Positions 10,700-23,090 of a DNA stretch of 64,000 nucleotides are shown piece by piece; position 1 is the stretch's first letter; each line of letters starts with the position of its first letter. Location of the stretch: assembly GCA_963680875.1 (NCBI GenBank), contig OY804579.1, positions 26,645,804 to 26,709,803 on the forward strand. The letters run 5' to 3'. The position numbers and the translations under genes were made by a program. Below the pieces are notes generated by a model, which saw nothing but the letters and a program-made list of their open reading frames with translations, had not been told where the DNA came from and searched no databases. Source of the DNA: Bathymodiolus brooksi. Its lineage: Eukaryota > Mollusca > Bivalvia > Mytilida > Modiolidae.

Positions 10700-11387
10700 G
10701 TTTGTGCTAATTTAAATGAGGTGTGTGCTGCTAATTCTCCCAAGGTTTATGCTTACCCTTATTTGGCTATGTACAGTACTAACAATGTGTGGTCGGTGGT
10801 CATAGTCATTGCAATGATCGAATGTCTTTTTTTTTAGTAGAAAAATTAACATCAACACCCAAAAGACAATGTGTCACTTAATGAAGATGTGTGTGGAACA
10901 TTGTGTTGGGAATTACTTAGTATGCCCCCCCTCCCCCAATATTGTTGATCTGCAAGCTATATTAAAAAGCTGTTTTTCAATGAACTTTGACTTGATATCA
11001 AGATATTGACAACAAATATAGACTACAAAAATGTTGGGTTGTTTTTTTGTTTTAAGGATGTAACACACTTCTGTTGGTATTTATTTCAGCTTACACAAAT
11101 TTCTCATTAAATGCATTTTCAATGTATTCAAGATTAGCAACAGGTTGTATTTCGTCATGCTTTTATGATTTTTGTCATTTATATTTGACCAGAAAACCGG
11201 AAACATATTTAAAACAAAGAGAGAAAACTACAAGAAATTTCATTTGTATTTTCATATTTATTATTCGTATTGATTATTTTTCCTACAAAAATTTTAAAGT
11301 TTTTTTATATCTAAAAATAGGATAATTAAAGTAAACTTCAATTTGAATTTTTTTAAAATTAATAACATACCGCTAATCAAGGCAAGC
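10700..11387. other. Intronic AT-rich DNA
   Basis: Homopolymer-rich (a C-rich stretch near 10925, T runs near 10830 and 11045). No gene or terminal repeats seen. The open frame at 11074-11325 has no recognisable motif. Confidence 0.5.
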
Positions 11388-11536
11388 TTTTTAGCTCGCA
11401 TGACCCAAAGGCTTGAGATATTGTCATCACTTGTTATCAGTCGTCCCCATCATGTTGTCATCTGTAAACTTTTAGATTTAAATCTCTTTTGTGAAACTAC
11501 TAGGCCAGTTGGAACCAAGCTAGGTAGTTGTTTGTT
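11388..11536 (+). mobile_element. HLE 5' end fragment
   Basis: TTTTTAGCTCGCATGACCC-AAAGGCTTGAGATATTGTC is a diverged copy of the 5' palindrome, followed by ATCACTTGTTATC and part of one core monomer. It is interrupted or truncated by the SINE-like repeat at 11537. Confidence 0.7.
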
Positions 11537-11730
11537 TGATGGTGTTTAACACCACTTTCAACAATATTTTAGTTATATCATGGCAAACAGTTTTATTGGT
11601 TGAGGAAACCAAAGGACCCAGAGAAAACTGCCCTGATTGAGATTTGAACTCACAACATCAGTGGTGATAGGCATAGGTAGTTGTAAATCCAACTACCATA
11701 TGATCAAGGCCATGACGGTCCCTTCAAACT
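11537..11730 (+). repeat. SINE/MITE-like interspersed repeat (GGTGTTTAACACCA family)
   Basis: Contains GGTGTTTAACACCACTTTCA, then ATATCATGGC, CAGTTTTATTGGT and a TTTGAACTCACAAC box. The first ~95 bp are clearly homologous (roughly three quarters identical by eye) to the reverse complement of 34868-34963. Such sequence is widespread in molluscan genomes as I recall. The GATTTGAACTC words resemble a tRNA T-arm region, but I could not fold a tRNA. Confidence 0.6.
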
Positions 11731-11880
11731 AGGTGGTAAAGATCATTTGATCATTTTCTAAAATTTGGAGATTGTTCGTTGATGGGATATATACAAAAAA
11801 ATACAAGAGACCCAAAGGTGTCAAAAAGGTTTTTTTTGGTATATGGAGAGGTTATTTTGCAACCAATCTTGATGAAGTTT

Positions 11881-12857
11881 TTTAGCTCACCTTGCCAAAG
11901 GCAAAGTGAACTTTTGCCATCACTTGGCGTCCGTCGTCTGTTAACTTTTCACATTTTAATCTTCTCCTCTGAAACCCCTTAGCCAAATGAACTGACACTT
12001 GGTAGGAAGCATCTATGGCAGGTCCTCTATAAATATTGCTCATTTTGTCCCGATCCATTAACAAACATAGCAGCCACCGGCAATTCTTGTTTCTGATTGG
12101 TTGATTTCTAAAAAAAACTTCTCCTCGGAAACCTCTTGGTCAAATGAACCAAAACTTGGTAGCATCTATGGAAGGTCCTCTATAAAGAATGCTCATTTCG
12201 TCCCGATCCGTTAACAAACATGCTGCCACAGGGAATTCTTGTTTCTAATTGGTTGATTTCTAAAAAAATCTTCTCCTCAGAAACCGCTTGGCCAAATGAA
12301 TTGAAACTTGGTAGGAAGCTTGTATGGAAGGCCCTCTATTGAGAATGCTCATTTAGTTTTGATCCGTTAATAAAACATGGCCACCACAGGCAATTCTTGT
12401 TTCTGATTGGTTGATTTCTAAAAAATCTTCTCCTCTGAATCCGCTTGGCCAAATGAACTTAAATTTGGCAGGAAGCATCCTTGGAAGGTCCTCTAGTACG
12501 ATTGCTGATTTTGTCCCAATTCACTAACAAACATGGCCGTCACAGGCAATTCTTGTTTCTGGTTGGTCGATTTCTAAAAATCTTCTCCTCTGAAACCACT
12601 TTGCCAAATGAACCGAAACTTGGTAGGAAGCATCTATAAAGATTGCTCATTTGGTCTAGATGCATTAACAAACATGGCCACCACAAACAATTATTGTTTC
12701 TGATTGGTCAATTTCTAAAAATTCTTCAAATTTGAAACCGCTAAGCCATAATGAACTGAAACTTGGTAGCAAGCATCTATGGAAAGTTCTGTATTAAGTT
12801 TCCTCAAAGCAGAATGAAAGGTGAGCGACACAGGCTCAGGCCACTGAGCCTCTAGTT
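11881..12857 (+). mobile_element. HLE copy, complete, ~980 bp
   Basis: A complete small copy. The 5' end is TTTAGCTCACCTTGCC-AAA-GGCAAAGTGAAC. Five to six core monomers of about 155 bp follow, each with GAAACC.CTTGGCCAAATGA, CTTGGTAGGAAGCATCTATG and ACATGGCC.CCAC. Near the 3' end lie AGGTGAGCGACACA, the hairpin GGCTCAG-GCCA-CTGAGCC at 12833-12850, and TCTAGTTTT. AGCTCACCT at the 5' end is the inverse of AGGTGAGC near the 3' end. No coding capacity. No target duplication is evident. Confidence 0.88.
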
Positions 12858-13897
12858 TTATATTCCCCATAGAATTTTGATTATTTAATATGCCAACAGA
12901 TATACCATTTCCAAGATATAAGGAGATCAAAATGGAGCCAACATCCAATATTTAGAATTTTTATTTCAAATGTGATTTTGGTAGTTTTATTGTGTTTAGA
13001 TTCCTTATGAAATTACTGGTTACATTTTTCAAACAAATTGACCTAGCTCTGAGATTGAAAGGGCTTAAAGGGAGCCAATAGAGAACGTTACACCCAAAAT
13101 GATAACTTTTTCTTTGTATGCAGGTTTTCCATTTAATTCCTTTCAAAGTTTCTGTCTGAAATGTGGGAACAGATTTGTTGTAGCATGCTAACCATTACAC
13201 CACAGATGATGTTTACTTAAGTTTGGAAATGCATGTACAAAATATTACAATGAAAACTGTTAAATAAAAAGCAAAGTAAGCATTTAGTAGGCCGAAATTA
13301 GTTTAGATATTCAAAATATTAAACATTTTATTTTGATTATTTCAAGCAACATGTTTACCGTGATTTAAGAAAAATGGTGTATGTACAATACGCCCAAACT
13401 AGACTCTTTCCCTATATTTGTAGAAACAGAAAGGGGCACAGCCACTAGACTTTTCATCAATATTAATTGTATAAAGTCAATGGTAAGAAAGAAAATTCAA
13501 TTAGTAATATAAAAAGTAATATAAAAAGAGAAGGTTTCCAAATGCAAAATCAACAAAATATTAAACTAATCAGTTTATTTTTTTCGTAAACGAATTTTGC
13601 CATACAGTTGCAATATTTCAGGACACAGGACTATCTAATAGTTTCTCTGCCATTTGATTTATTGGCTTGCAAACAATCATACATAGACCTAAACCAACTT
13701 TGTTATGCTGCTACTCTTTTCTAGCTTCCATCATGGAGGGGTCTTGATTGTGCTTTTCATACCGAACCTTTAAATAATTTGAAGAGGAGGTAATCCAATG
13801 TAATGTACTTTTCTCAAAATTGCAGATAATAATCATTCGACTGAAAGCCTACAGGTTGCTTTTGATATGGGTTTTCAAGACAATATAACATTGACTG
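12858..13897. other. Intronic DNA, nothing recognised
   Basis: AT-rich, with no ORF of interest and no terminal repeats seen. Confidence 0.5.
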
Positions 13898-13975
13898 TCT
13901 TTTTAGCTCACCTGATCCAAAGGGTTGAGAGATATATTGCCATCACCTGGCGTCCGTCATTTTCCGTAAGCATTT
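13898..13975 (+). mobile_element. HLE 5' end fragment
   Basis: TTTTTAGCTCACCTGATCC-AAAGGGTTGAGAGATATATTGCC, then ATCACCTGGCGTCCGTC. This is the diverged 5' terminus only; recognisable sequence stops at about 13975. A core fragment of the same family reappears at 14813, so 13976-14812 could be a later insertion. Confidence 0.7.
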
Positions 13976-14812
13976 ACATTTTAAAGGAAAATTCCAGTCA
14001 GTTGAACAATTGTTATAATTCAATACATTATAACTTTTTATTCGTAAATAAATTATTATTAAACAAAAAACACCTTTATTAACATTAATATTTAAGATTA
14101 GAAATATGAATATGTTGAATTTCCTGTCGTAATGTAGTGACGTCACAAAGTCGGTATATTGTCCTAAATGTTTTCTTAATATTTACATCCCATGTTACAT
14201 TTTCATAGAACGTGAGTTTATTTGTTTGGGGTTTTTTTTTGGGGGGGGGGGGGTATAATTTCATATTTTACATGATTGGCCGTAAGTTAAATAACTCGCT
14301 TTTAACTCATTTTATACGACACATGTTTGTCTCCAATGTTGTCTACTTTCCCGTGTTTTTTGTTGTCAATGTGTTGTCAAGGGTAGGATCCGTAAATACA
14401 AAAAAAAATCTTCTCACACTTTCCCTTTTCGTTAGTGCAATTAAACACTCGACATGTAGTCATAGTGATTTTGTAAATATCCAAAGATAAATATACGAAG
14501 TTATTTTGCGATTTCATAATTTTTAATGATAAAATTGCAACTGATGCTGATATACGATACCGACATTGTGCCGTCACAGTGCTTTCAGAAGAACTTTAAT
14601 TGCAGGTATAATAAAGGAATGGGTTTATGCTTTACGTCTCCTCACATTGAAGAGTTCTAAAAAACGGTGATCCCCATTATTTGGTGCTACATGCAGCTTT
14701 AATCACCAAATTCAACCTTATGGTATTCTATTTTTATCTTTGCACAAATGTCTTTTATTTACTGCCATTTAAATTTTCACGCTAACTTGTTAAGACCGTG
14801 GTGTTTTCCTTT
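13976..14812. other. Sequence between two parts of a broken HLE copy; G homopolymer
   Basis: Holds a T run then a G run near 14231-14253, and otherwise AT-rich DNA. No terminal repeats or coding similarity were recognised. Confidence 0.4.
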
Positions 14813-14905
14813 ACCCTTCTTCTCAGAAACCACTGAGCCAATTTGAACCAAACTTGATAGGAATGTTCATTATAAGGTTTCCTACAAAGTTGATGTTTTT
14901 TTAAT
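14813..14905 (+). mobile_element. HLE core fragment
   Basis: CTTCTTCTCAGAAACCACTG, GCCAATTTGAACCAAACTTG and TTTCCTACAAAGTTGATG match the generic core monomer. Neither terminus is present. Confidence 0.65.
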
Positions 14906-15059
14906 GATCAGAAGTACCATACACAAAAGAAACAAGAGGCCCAAAGGTGTTAAAAAGGGTGTGTCCATATATATGGATATAAATTATTTATTTGTTTTTG
15001 TTGGGGATTTTTTTTTATTTTGATATAAAAAGTGTCCAAAAATTTTTTTATTTTTAAAT

Positions 15060-15600
15060 TTTTATCCAATTTTAATGCAGTTTTTCCATATTGTTCATTT
15101 TTATGAGTTATTGATGGAACGTAAAATTTTGTTCACTATTTTATTTCGAAAAAGGGGTATAAAATGGCATTTGCATATTTGAAAGGTATATAATTTTTTT
15201 TATCTTCCATCCAATTTTTATGTGTTTCTATTTTTCTTGAACATATTCTGTTGAGATCTTTCAGTAGTATGTTGACAGGTGTCCTCTTATCTTTTATTGT
15301 TTCCTAGATAAACTTGACCGAAAGAGGCCGGAAAGTGCCAATTTTCAAAATTTGAGTTTTTATTTTTCATCCACGTTTAATGCAGTTTTTGCAAGGTCTT
15401 AATAGGTTATTGATAGGCCATAAAAAATTAGCTATTTTATTTCGAAAAGAGGTGTAAAAGGTCCCAAATTCTGAAATATTGCATATTTGAAAGGTATATA
15501 AGAATTTTTATTTTTCATCCAATATTGATGTGGCTTTTTTTGTTGTTTAATGGATTGTATTGAGATCTTTCAGGAGTATGTTGACAGATATCATATATCA
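15060..15600. repeat. Diverged tandem duplication, ~290 bp period
   Basis: Two successive blocks share GAGTTATTGAT/AGGTTATTGAT, TATTTTATTTCGAAAA, GCATATTTGAAAGGTATATA, TTCATCCAAT and TGAGATCTTTCAG.AGTATG. They start near 15105 and 15400, with clear divergence. No coding potential seen. Confidence 0.65.
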
Positions 15601-15915
15601 ACATCCATTTGTTTTATTGAAGTCTTACTTTAATGAGTTACAACTGAACATCAAATCCTGGGCCATCTCAGGTAAATAAGTGAATCTTTTATTTGGTGTC
15701 AGGTCCACACCTGTTTTCATAGTTGAGTGATTTTGAATAGCAGCCAGTGGTATAAGTAACGGACATCTTCCTCTTTTATTTTAAGGCCGCACACTTAGCA
15801 CATGTTTTTTAGTAGACTCTACCAAAAGTGTTGTTAATATCGAATTAATATTTATATTGTAAAAAAGTTCGGATAGTACGACATGTGCGACAGACTCTGT
15901 CTTCCTTACTTAATT

Positions 15916-16910
15916 ATGGGACGGTCCCGTAAGCTTGATAAGGACTAATCGTCAGAAAATGAAGAAAATGTTCTGAAGTTTTTCATATCAGATGATGAAT
16001 TTGCTGAAAGCAAATTCTCAGGTTTTTCCAACCAAGTTAGTACAATTCTTGATGTACAAACTCAACCGGGCCAAGAAGTAGAACGTTCTGTACCTCAAGG
16101 TCAATGTCTTTTGGAAATTGATAACCAATGTGAAGCACAAAGTAAACAGACAGAAAAGGGACCAGGAAAGACTAAAAAAAGGTAAAGCACCAGCCAAAAA
16201 GTGTGCACCTAAGCGACAGAACCCTAATGAACCATCGGGTAGTAATGGAATATCGAGTGGTAAAAGGCGTAAGAGTAATGACACGCCCACATTTACTGAA
16301 ACTCAAGATGCTTTACTAACATCTCTATTTAAAGACTTATCAAATAATATAATGTCAGCAATAAATGTACAAAAGATGATAATTCACATGACATTGATGT
16401 ACAAGAAACTAATTTGAATGAAAACAGGAACAATGAAGATTTGATGTACAATTTATTTTGTTCAGAATCTGAACAACCAAATGTGGTATCTGATTGTGAA
16501 GAAGAACATGAATTTCAATACACAATGCCAAAGATCTTCAAAGATGATGAAAAATGTGGAGAGGATATTAATACATTAATTTCATTCGTAGTGGAAAATA
16601 TTTGTCTAAAAAAAATTGGATGTTTCATCTCTAACCAAGTATTTCAAAATTCCTGGTAATTGTAGGGCTTTAGTACCCCCACATGTTTATTCAGAAATTT
16701 GGCAGTTTCTGGAAAGAAAAGCCCATTACCAAAATAGCAGAGTTTAATTAAGGACCAAAAACCCAAATATTAAAGAATGAGGGATCTTATTAGTGTTCTG
16801 TCTATTCTTATTTTTTGAGATGTCAGTCAAGCGAAGACTGGCACTAAAGCCACATGCAGACAAGAAATTCCACCAGCTGTGCAATCGTAATGAGCCTATT
16901 GGAAGTAATT
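15916..16910 (+). pseudogene. DIRS-like retrotransposon gag-type ORF, degenerate
   Basis: The ATG at 15916 opens MGRSRKLDKD, a stop, then SSENEENVLKFFISDDEFAE and SKFSGFSNQV. After a frame change near 16180 comes KGKAPAKKCAPKRQNPNEPS, then LLTSLFKDLSNN, LNENRNNEDLMYNLFCSESE, EIWQFLERKAHYQNSRV, and near 16820-16908 RRLALKPHADKKFHQLCNRN followed by EPIGSN. The acidic N-terminus, basic linker and C-terminal KPH.N..FH.LC....PIG block match the first ORF of DIRS-type elements in invertebrates (recalled, no search made). Several stops and frameshifts. It ends where the HLE copy starts; the reverse transcriptase resumes at 20094. Confidence 0.7.
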
Positions 16911-19900
16911 TTTAGCTCACCTGACCCAAAGGGTCAGGTGAGCTATTGCCATCACTTGGCGTTCGTCGTCGTCGTACGTCGTAAACTTTTTCAAAAATTT
17001 TCTCCTCTGAAAGTACTAGACCAATGGAAACCAAACTTGGTCTGAATCATCACTAGGGTGTCTAGTTTCAAAATTGTGTCCGGTGATGCTGTGCACCAAC
17101 CAACATGGCCACTGTTACTAAAAATAGAACATATGGTAAAATTGCAGGTTTTGGGTAATAACTCAAAAACCGTTAATAATATCAAAAATCTGACACAGGG
17201 TAAAAATGATCAGCACATCAAGATCTACCTACCCTGCAATTTTGAAGTAAATCTGATTACCCATCTTGGAGTTATTGCCCTTTTTTCATCAAATTTGTAA
17301 AATTTTAATACTTTCCATCTTATATTTCAAAAACTATAAGAGATAAAGGTTAACTTTAAATTGCAAAAATGTGCGGCATATCAAGATCTAACCACCCTGC
17401 AATTTTGAAGTAAATCCCATTACCCATTTTGGAGTTATTTCCCTTTTTTCATCAAATTTTCAAAAGTTTAATACTTTTCATCCTTTATTTCAAAAACTAT
17501 AAGAGACAGATGGTAAGTTGAAACTGCAAACATGTTCAGCATGTCAAGATCTACCTACCCTGCAATTTTGAAGTAAATTTAATTACCCATCTTGGAGTTA
17601 TTGCCCTTTTTTCATCAATTTTTTTTTTTTTTAATTTAATACTTTTCGTCTTATATTTCAAAAACTATTTAGAGATAGATGTTAAGTTTAAGTTGCAAAG
17701 ATGTGCAGCATGTCAAGATCTACCTACCCTGCAATTTTGAAGTAAATCCCATTACCCATTTTGACCGATTATGCAAATTAGAAAAAAAGGGGGGATGAAA
17801 TTTAAAAAAAATCTTCTCCTCTGAAACTACTGAGCCAATCTCAACCAAACTTTGCTGAAATGATCCTTAGGTGGTCCCCTTTCAAAATTGTGTTCATCAG
17901 CGCCATCCTGTATCCAAGATGGCTGCCATTACTAAAAATAGATATTTCTTCAAATGGCCAAAACTGCTCTATTTTAAGCCAGAAAGTGCCCAAATTTGAA
18001 CTGTATAAGCATAATGATGAGCTTTTTAACATATATTACGGGATTTTTTTATGAACTTTGAACTTTTGCCAATTTTGACCGATTATGCAAATTAGTAAAA
18101 AGGGGGGATGAAATTTAAAAAAAATCTTCTCCTCTGAAACTACTGAGCCAATTTCAACCAAACTTTGCTGAAATGATTCTTGGGTGGTCCTCTTCCAAAA
18201 TTGTGTCCGGCATTTCAGAACTCCTACCAAGATGGCCACCACAGCCGAACTTAATTTAACATAGGACCCTATGGGAAATTCCCATAAAAATCTTCTTGTC
18301 TGAAACCACTGGGCCAATTGCGACAAAACTTTGGTGGAATGATCCTTGGATGGCCTCCTTCCAAATTTGTGTCCGGTGATCCCGACTTCCAACCAAGATG
18401 GCCACCAAGCTAAAAATAGAAAAAAGGGGGATGAAATTTTAAAAGAATCTTCTCCTCTGAAACTACTGAGCCAATCTCGACCAAACTTTGCTGAAATGAT
18501 CCTTGGGTGGTCCCCTTCCAAAATTGTGTCCGGCATTTCATACCTCCGACCAAGATGGCTGCCACAGCCGAACTTAATTTAACATAGAACCCTATGGGAA
18601 ATTCCCATAAAAATCTTCTTGTCTGAAACCATTTGCTCAATAAGAACTAAATGTTGATGAAATAGTCATTGGATGGTTCTCTTCCAAAAATGTGTCTGGC
18701 GGTTCGGCCCTTCGACCAAGATGGCCCCCTCAGCCGGACTTAGCTTAACATAGGACCCTATGGGAAATTCACATCAAAATCTTCTCCTCAGAAACCACTG
18801 GGCCAATTGCAACCAAACTTTGGTGGAATAGTCCTTGGATAGTCCCCTTCTAAAATTGTGTCCGGTGATCCCGACTTCTAACCAAGATGGCCGCCAAGCT
18901 AAAAATAGAAAAAAGGGGGATGAAATTTAAAAAAAAATCTTCTCCTCTGTAACTACTGAGCCAATCTCAACCAAACTTTGCTGAAATGATCCTTGGGTGG
19001 TCCCCTTCCAAAATTGTGTCTGGCATTTCAGACCTCCGACCAAGATGGCCGCCACAGCCGAACTTAATTTAACATAGGACCCTATGGGAAATTCCCATAA
19101 AAATGTTCTTGTTTGAAATCATTTGCTCAATAAGAACTAAATGTTGATGAAATAGTCATTGGATGGTTCTCTTCCAAAAATGTGTCTGGCGGTTCAGCCC
19201 TTCGACCAAGATGGCCCCCTCAGCCGGACTTAGCTTAACATAGGACCCTATGGGAAATTCACATCAAAATCTTCTCCTCAGAAACCACTGGGCCAATTGC
19301 AACCAATCTTTGGTGGAATAGTCCTTGGATGGTCCCCTTCTAAAATTGTGTCCGGTGATCCCGACTTCTAACCAAGATGGCCGCCAAGCTAAAAATAGAA
19401 AAAGGGGGGATGAAATTTAAAAAAAAATCTTCTCCTCTGTAACTACTGAGCCAATCTCAACCAAACTTTGCTGAAATGATCCTTGGGTGGTCCCCTTCCA
19501 AAATTGTGTCTGGCATTTCAGACCTCCGACCAAGATGGCCGCCACAGCCGAACTTAATTTAACATAGGACCCTATGGGAAATTCCCATAAAAATGTTCTT
19601 GTTTGAAATCATTTGCTCAATAAGAACTAAATGTTGATGAAATAGTCATTGGATGGTTCTCTTCCAAAAATTAGTCAGGCGGTTCAGCCCTTCGACCAAG
19701 ATGGCCCCCACAGCCGAACTTAGTTTAACATAGGAACCTATGGGAAATTCACATAAAAATCTTCTTGTCTGGAACCAGTTGCTCAATTGGAACCAAACTT
19801 TGATAAAATAGTCATTGAATGGTCCTTTTCCAAAAATGTGTCTGGTGGTCCCGCCCTTTGACCAAGATGGCTGCACAGCTGTACTTAGTTTAACATAGGA

Positions 19901-20093
19901 CCCTATGGGAAATTCACATAAAAACCATCTTGTCTGGAACCAGTATCTCAATTAGAACCAAACTTTGATGGAATAGTCATTGTGTCCGGCAGTCGCACTC
20001 TCCCACCAAGATGACCACCACAGTGCAGTTGCATTGTTATTGAAAGCAGCTTTGATCCAGGTGAGCGATTACAGGCTCCTGGGAGCCTCTGGT
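16911..20093 (+). mobile_element. HLE copy, complete, ~3.2 kb, inserted in the DIRS-like element
   Basis: The 5' end TTTAGCTCACCTGACCC-AAA-GGGTCAGGTGAGCTA is a perfect 14-bp-arm palindrome. One VVR-type core is followed by four ~160-bp GATTACCCAT-type monomers to 17770. From 17770 there is a higher-order array of ~480 bp (three monomers: CTACTGAGCCAATCTCAACC; CATTTGCTCAATAAGAACTA; CACTGGGCCAATTGCAACC), each with CCAAGATGGCC. The 3' end has CCAGGTGAGCGATTACA, the hairpin GGCTCC-TG-GGAGCC at 20074-20087 and TCTGGTT. DIRS coding sequence lies on both sides. No protein gene; the open frames inside are repeat translations. Confidence 0.9.
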
Positions 20094-20840
20094 TCTATAT
20101 TGACGATTCACTACTTTAGGATTATAATGTACATGTAGTGAGAAGAAATATACTAATGGTACACAAATTTATAGAATCACTCTGTTTTATGATTAATATG
20201 GAAAAGTCAAATTGTATACCAACACAAAGAACTGTTTTTCTAGGCTATATTATAGACTCGGTTCAATTCAAAGTTTTTCTCCCAGATGAAAAAATACAAA
20301 AACAAATTAATTGTTTAAATTAGTTCTGAAACGTGATAGAATTTCTATTAGAGAGTTACCAAAGCTGTTTGGTTTATATTCTTCCACTCATTACGCTGTA
20401 TTATATGATCATTTATACCATAGGTATTTGGATATTGATAAAACAAAAGCTTTATCTGCATCAGAAATGACTTTAACTCACTACAAATGTATCATATAAT
20501 GGAAAATTAGAAATAGTATGGTGAATTGACAATCTTGAAAAAATGAATGGTCCTCCAATTAAACAAGAATCACCCAGATTTTATTTAGAAACTGATGCTT
20601 CCATGTCTGGGTGGGGAGTGTTTTTTCATGACAAGTCAACTCAAGGTAGATGGAAGTTTTGTGAACAAAATCTCCATATAAATGTATTGGGAGTTAAAAG
20701 CCATTTTTTTTTTGGTATCTTTTCTTTGTGCTGTCATTTGAATAACACACATGTATTAAAACTGACAGTTCTACTGCAGTTAATTACATTAATAACCAAG
20801 GCAGATCAGTGGTACCTTTATTAGGACAAACAAAAAGTTT
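20094..20840 (+). pseudogene. DIRS-like reverse transcriptase / RNase H, degenerate
   Basis: Starts at the insertion boundary with YIDDSLL, the RT catalytic box, then a stop. FIESLCFMINMEKSNCIPTQ and RTVFLGYIIDSVQFKVFLPD follow, then after a frameshift ISIRELPKLFGLYSS and LYDHLYHRYLDIDKTKALS. The RNase H part PRFYLETDASMSGWGVFFHD, STQGRWKFCEQNLHINVLGV and CCHLNNTHV shows ETDAS (first acidic residue) and the E.HIN.LE region with the Glu altered to Gly (VLGVK). The order RT-RNase H with FLGY.ID and TDAS..GWG is typical of DIRS/Ngaro-like elements. The RT portion upstream of YIDD is missing on the other side of the HLE copy, so sequence was also deleted. Tyrosine recombinase not found. Confidence 0.8.
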
Positions 20841-20898
20841 ATGATGTTGGTGTGCAGACATATAGGGTCTAACACCGGGAGAGGTGCAAAATAGTAAA

Positions 20899-20926
20899 AT
20901 CTGTGACACCCGAGGGTGTCACAGAT
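20899..20926. repeat. 28-bp near-perfect palindrome
   Basis: ATCTGTGACACCC-GA-GGGTGTCACAGAT, two perfect 13-nt arms around GA. The pairing extends imperfectly outward (GGTGCAAAATAGTAA against TTACTATCTTGCATC). It could be the end of an unrecognised element. Just downstream, 20930-20998 is similar to 34071-34134 (ATCTTGCA.CTTTTAC; CTCTTTTTCTCA..; TGTCAAT.TTTGTT). Confidence 0.85.
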
Positions 20927-21043
20927 TACTATCTTGCATCTTTTACGGGTGTTTGACTCTTTTTCTCACCCCTTTCTACTGTGTCAATGTTTGTTTACTT
21001 TTTGTGCAGTTTGGCGCATTAATTTGCGAACCGTATCACAGGA

Positions 21044-21190
21044 CCAAAATGCCACGTAATAGAAAAAAGCAAGATTTTCATTTTACAACTTCAAAGAAGT
21101 TCAAAATAATAAAGTTAACAAACTTGTGATATGCGAGCGTCAGCGAGCTCTTTATGGTCTAAAATGTGTACTTAGGATTTTTTGACAAAC
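21044..21190. repeat. 147-bp direct repeat flanking the LINE, left copy (target-site duplication)
   Basis: Runs from CCAAAATGCCACGTAAT to GATTTTTTGACAAAC. It matches 33423-33569 over all 147 bp with two differences (G/A near 21062 and C/T near 21092). The similarity stops exactly at the LINE poly-A tail on this side and at the LINE 5' end on the other, as expected for a target-site duplication. Confidence 0.88.
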
Positions 21191-21484
21191 TTTTTTTTTG
21201 TCATTCGTACATATTTTTTTTTTTTTTTTTTATTTGTTTCTTCAATAGTCAGGAATTTAGATTCATATAAAAGCCCATACATTACCACCTGACATGGATG
21301 TACAAGGATTTACAACATAATTATTATGTGACTATTGCATTTTTTTAAAGTTAATTAATAAGCAAAATATGACATGAATAAATAAATCAATTGAGACACA
21401 TTCATTCTTTCACATTCTCTCTCTCCCTTTCATAAACAAAACACCCATTCCTTTACAATATCTGTCTTCTATTATTTTGTGACT

Positions 21485-23088
21485 TTAGTAACTTACTCCT
21501 AATTGATACAAATAAATACATAAACATAAATAACGTAGTGTACCCAGGTACCTATCCATAGTTAAAAATCTGGAAAAACATGTTTCACTGGGGTCCAGTA
21601 AGTTGTTGTTCTTTATGGCTATATATTGTTCAAGTGAATAGTAATTTTTAATTCGATACTTCAATTCTATGATATTTGGAATTTTTTCTTTTAGTTTACA
21701 TTTATATATATAATTTTTAGCTATAAGGATCAGCAAGTTAAGAGTTAAACTTTCTTCTTTAAATCCAAGCAAAAATTGTTCTTTGTGAAATTCAATATTG
21801 TGAAAATAGCGTTTAAGACAGTCATAGAAAGCTCTCAGGAAAGGAAATATCAAAGGACAATTAAAAAATAAATGTTCAACCGTTTCGTCTTCAACATTGC
21901 AAAATGAGCACAATTTTGTGTCTTTAATATGAATTTTGAATAAAAAGGTATTAGTAGGTATAACTCTATGTAAAAACTTATACTGAAAATCGATCAGATA
22001 TGTATTCCTACAACACTTTTTAAGAATTCGAAAATATATAGACCAGTCTGCAATGTCAATCCCAAGTATTTCTTCCCATTTCAAAAATTTTTGAATGGGA
22101 AGATGAGTTAATGTCTGCAGTAAAGTAATATATACAAACTTTAAACTTTTTGTATATATTAGTCTGTTTAAAAAGTCATCTTTTGGAAGAAAATTTTCTG
22201 TATTGATATTATCAATGTTATCCTTTAAGCACTTTTTAATATCAGTAGGAATGTTTGAGATTAATGTGTAATATCGAATGAAATTGTTACTTTTAATTAA
22301 TGTTTTAATCTTTTCAAAAGTCAAGAAATTTTTTGTAACAGTATCCATCATATGATTTAAGTTTGTTACACCTGCATTTTCCCATCTCATATAAAAAGGG
22401 AAATCATCAATCGATACAAAGTTAAGTAGATCAAGAGATAAACACTCCTTTATATTCAATTTTACAAGTGGCTTTGCTAAATACAAGCTATAAAAGACAT
22501 CTTTCCAAAATGGGTTACTGAATATTTTAGAAATTTCAAGGATCTTTTCCTTTTGTAAGGAAAAAATTCTTTCACCCCCATAATATTTTATATTCTTTGC
22601 CATGATTTTTTGCCAGCCACCTTTCAAATTGGAAAAGAATCTTTTTATCCAGCTTATTTTGAGATAGGCATTGAACTGTTGTAAATGTATCATTTTTAAC
22701 CCTCCATCTTCAAAATCAGCTATGAGTGTATTTCGTTTGATTTTTTCTGGTTTTCCATCCCATATAAAATTAAAAAATAATTTATTTAGATCATTAAACA
22801 GTGATTGTTTTAAATTTGGCAGTGAGGTAAGTAAATGAATAAGTTTTGGAAGTGCAAGTGTTTTTATCACGGTTACCTTCCCAAGAAGGGTGAGTTTTCT
22901 ATGTTGCCAGCTTTTTAATATTTTTGAAACATCTATAATTTTCTTTCTAAAATTTAGGTCAGGCATAGAACTGAGATCAAGAGAAAAATCTATTCCAAGT
23001 AGTTTGAAATTGGATACAGACCAGTTCAATTTGAAATCTGGACAAAGAATTTGATTGGAATACCTTTTATTTCCCACCCATCTACCCT
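21485..23088 (-). pseudogene. LINE ORF2, C-terminal part (thumb/connection and zinc knuckle)
   Basis: Entering from the HLE boundary the frame reads GRWVGNKRYSNQILCPDFKL and continues WSVSNFKLLGIDFSLDL. WQHRKLTLLGKVTVIKTLAL, FNDLNKLFFNFIWDGKPEKI and GGLKMIHLQQFNAYLKISWI follow, the usual post-catalytic region of L1/Tx1-type ORF2. Near the end CSFCNVEDETVEHLFFNC is the zf-RVT knuckle (C-x2-C-x8-H-x4-C). The frame is open for ~530 codons to a TAA at 21485-21487. It was one protein with the 29341-31456 part before the insertion. Confidence 0.9.
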
Positions 23089-23090
23089 TG

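Noticed and set aside
16118..16659. Two + strand frames considered as host genes
   Set aside because: They belong to one broken DIRS-like gag-type ORF together with flanking frames.
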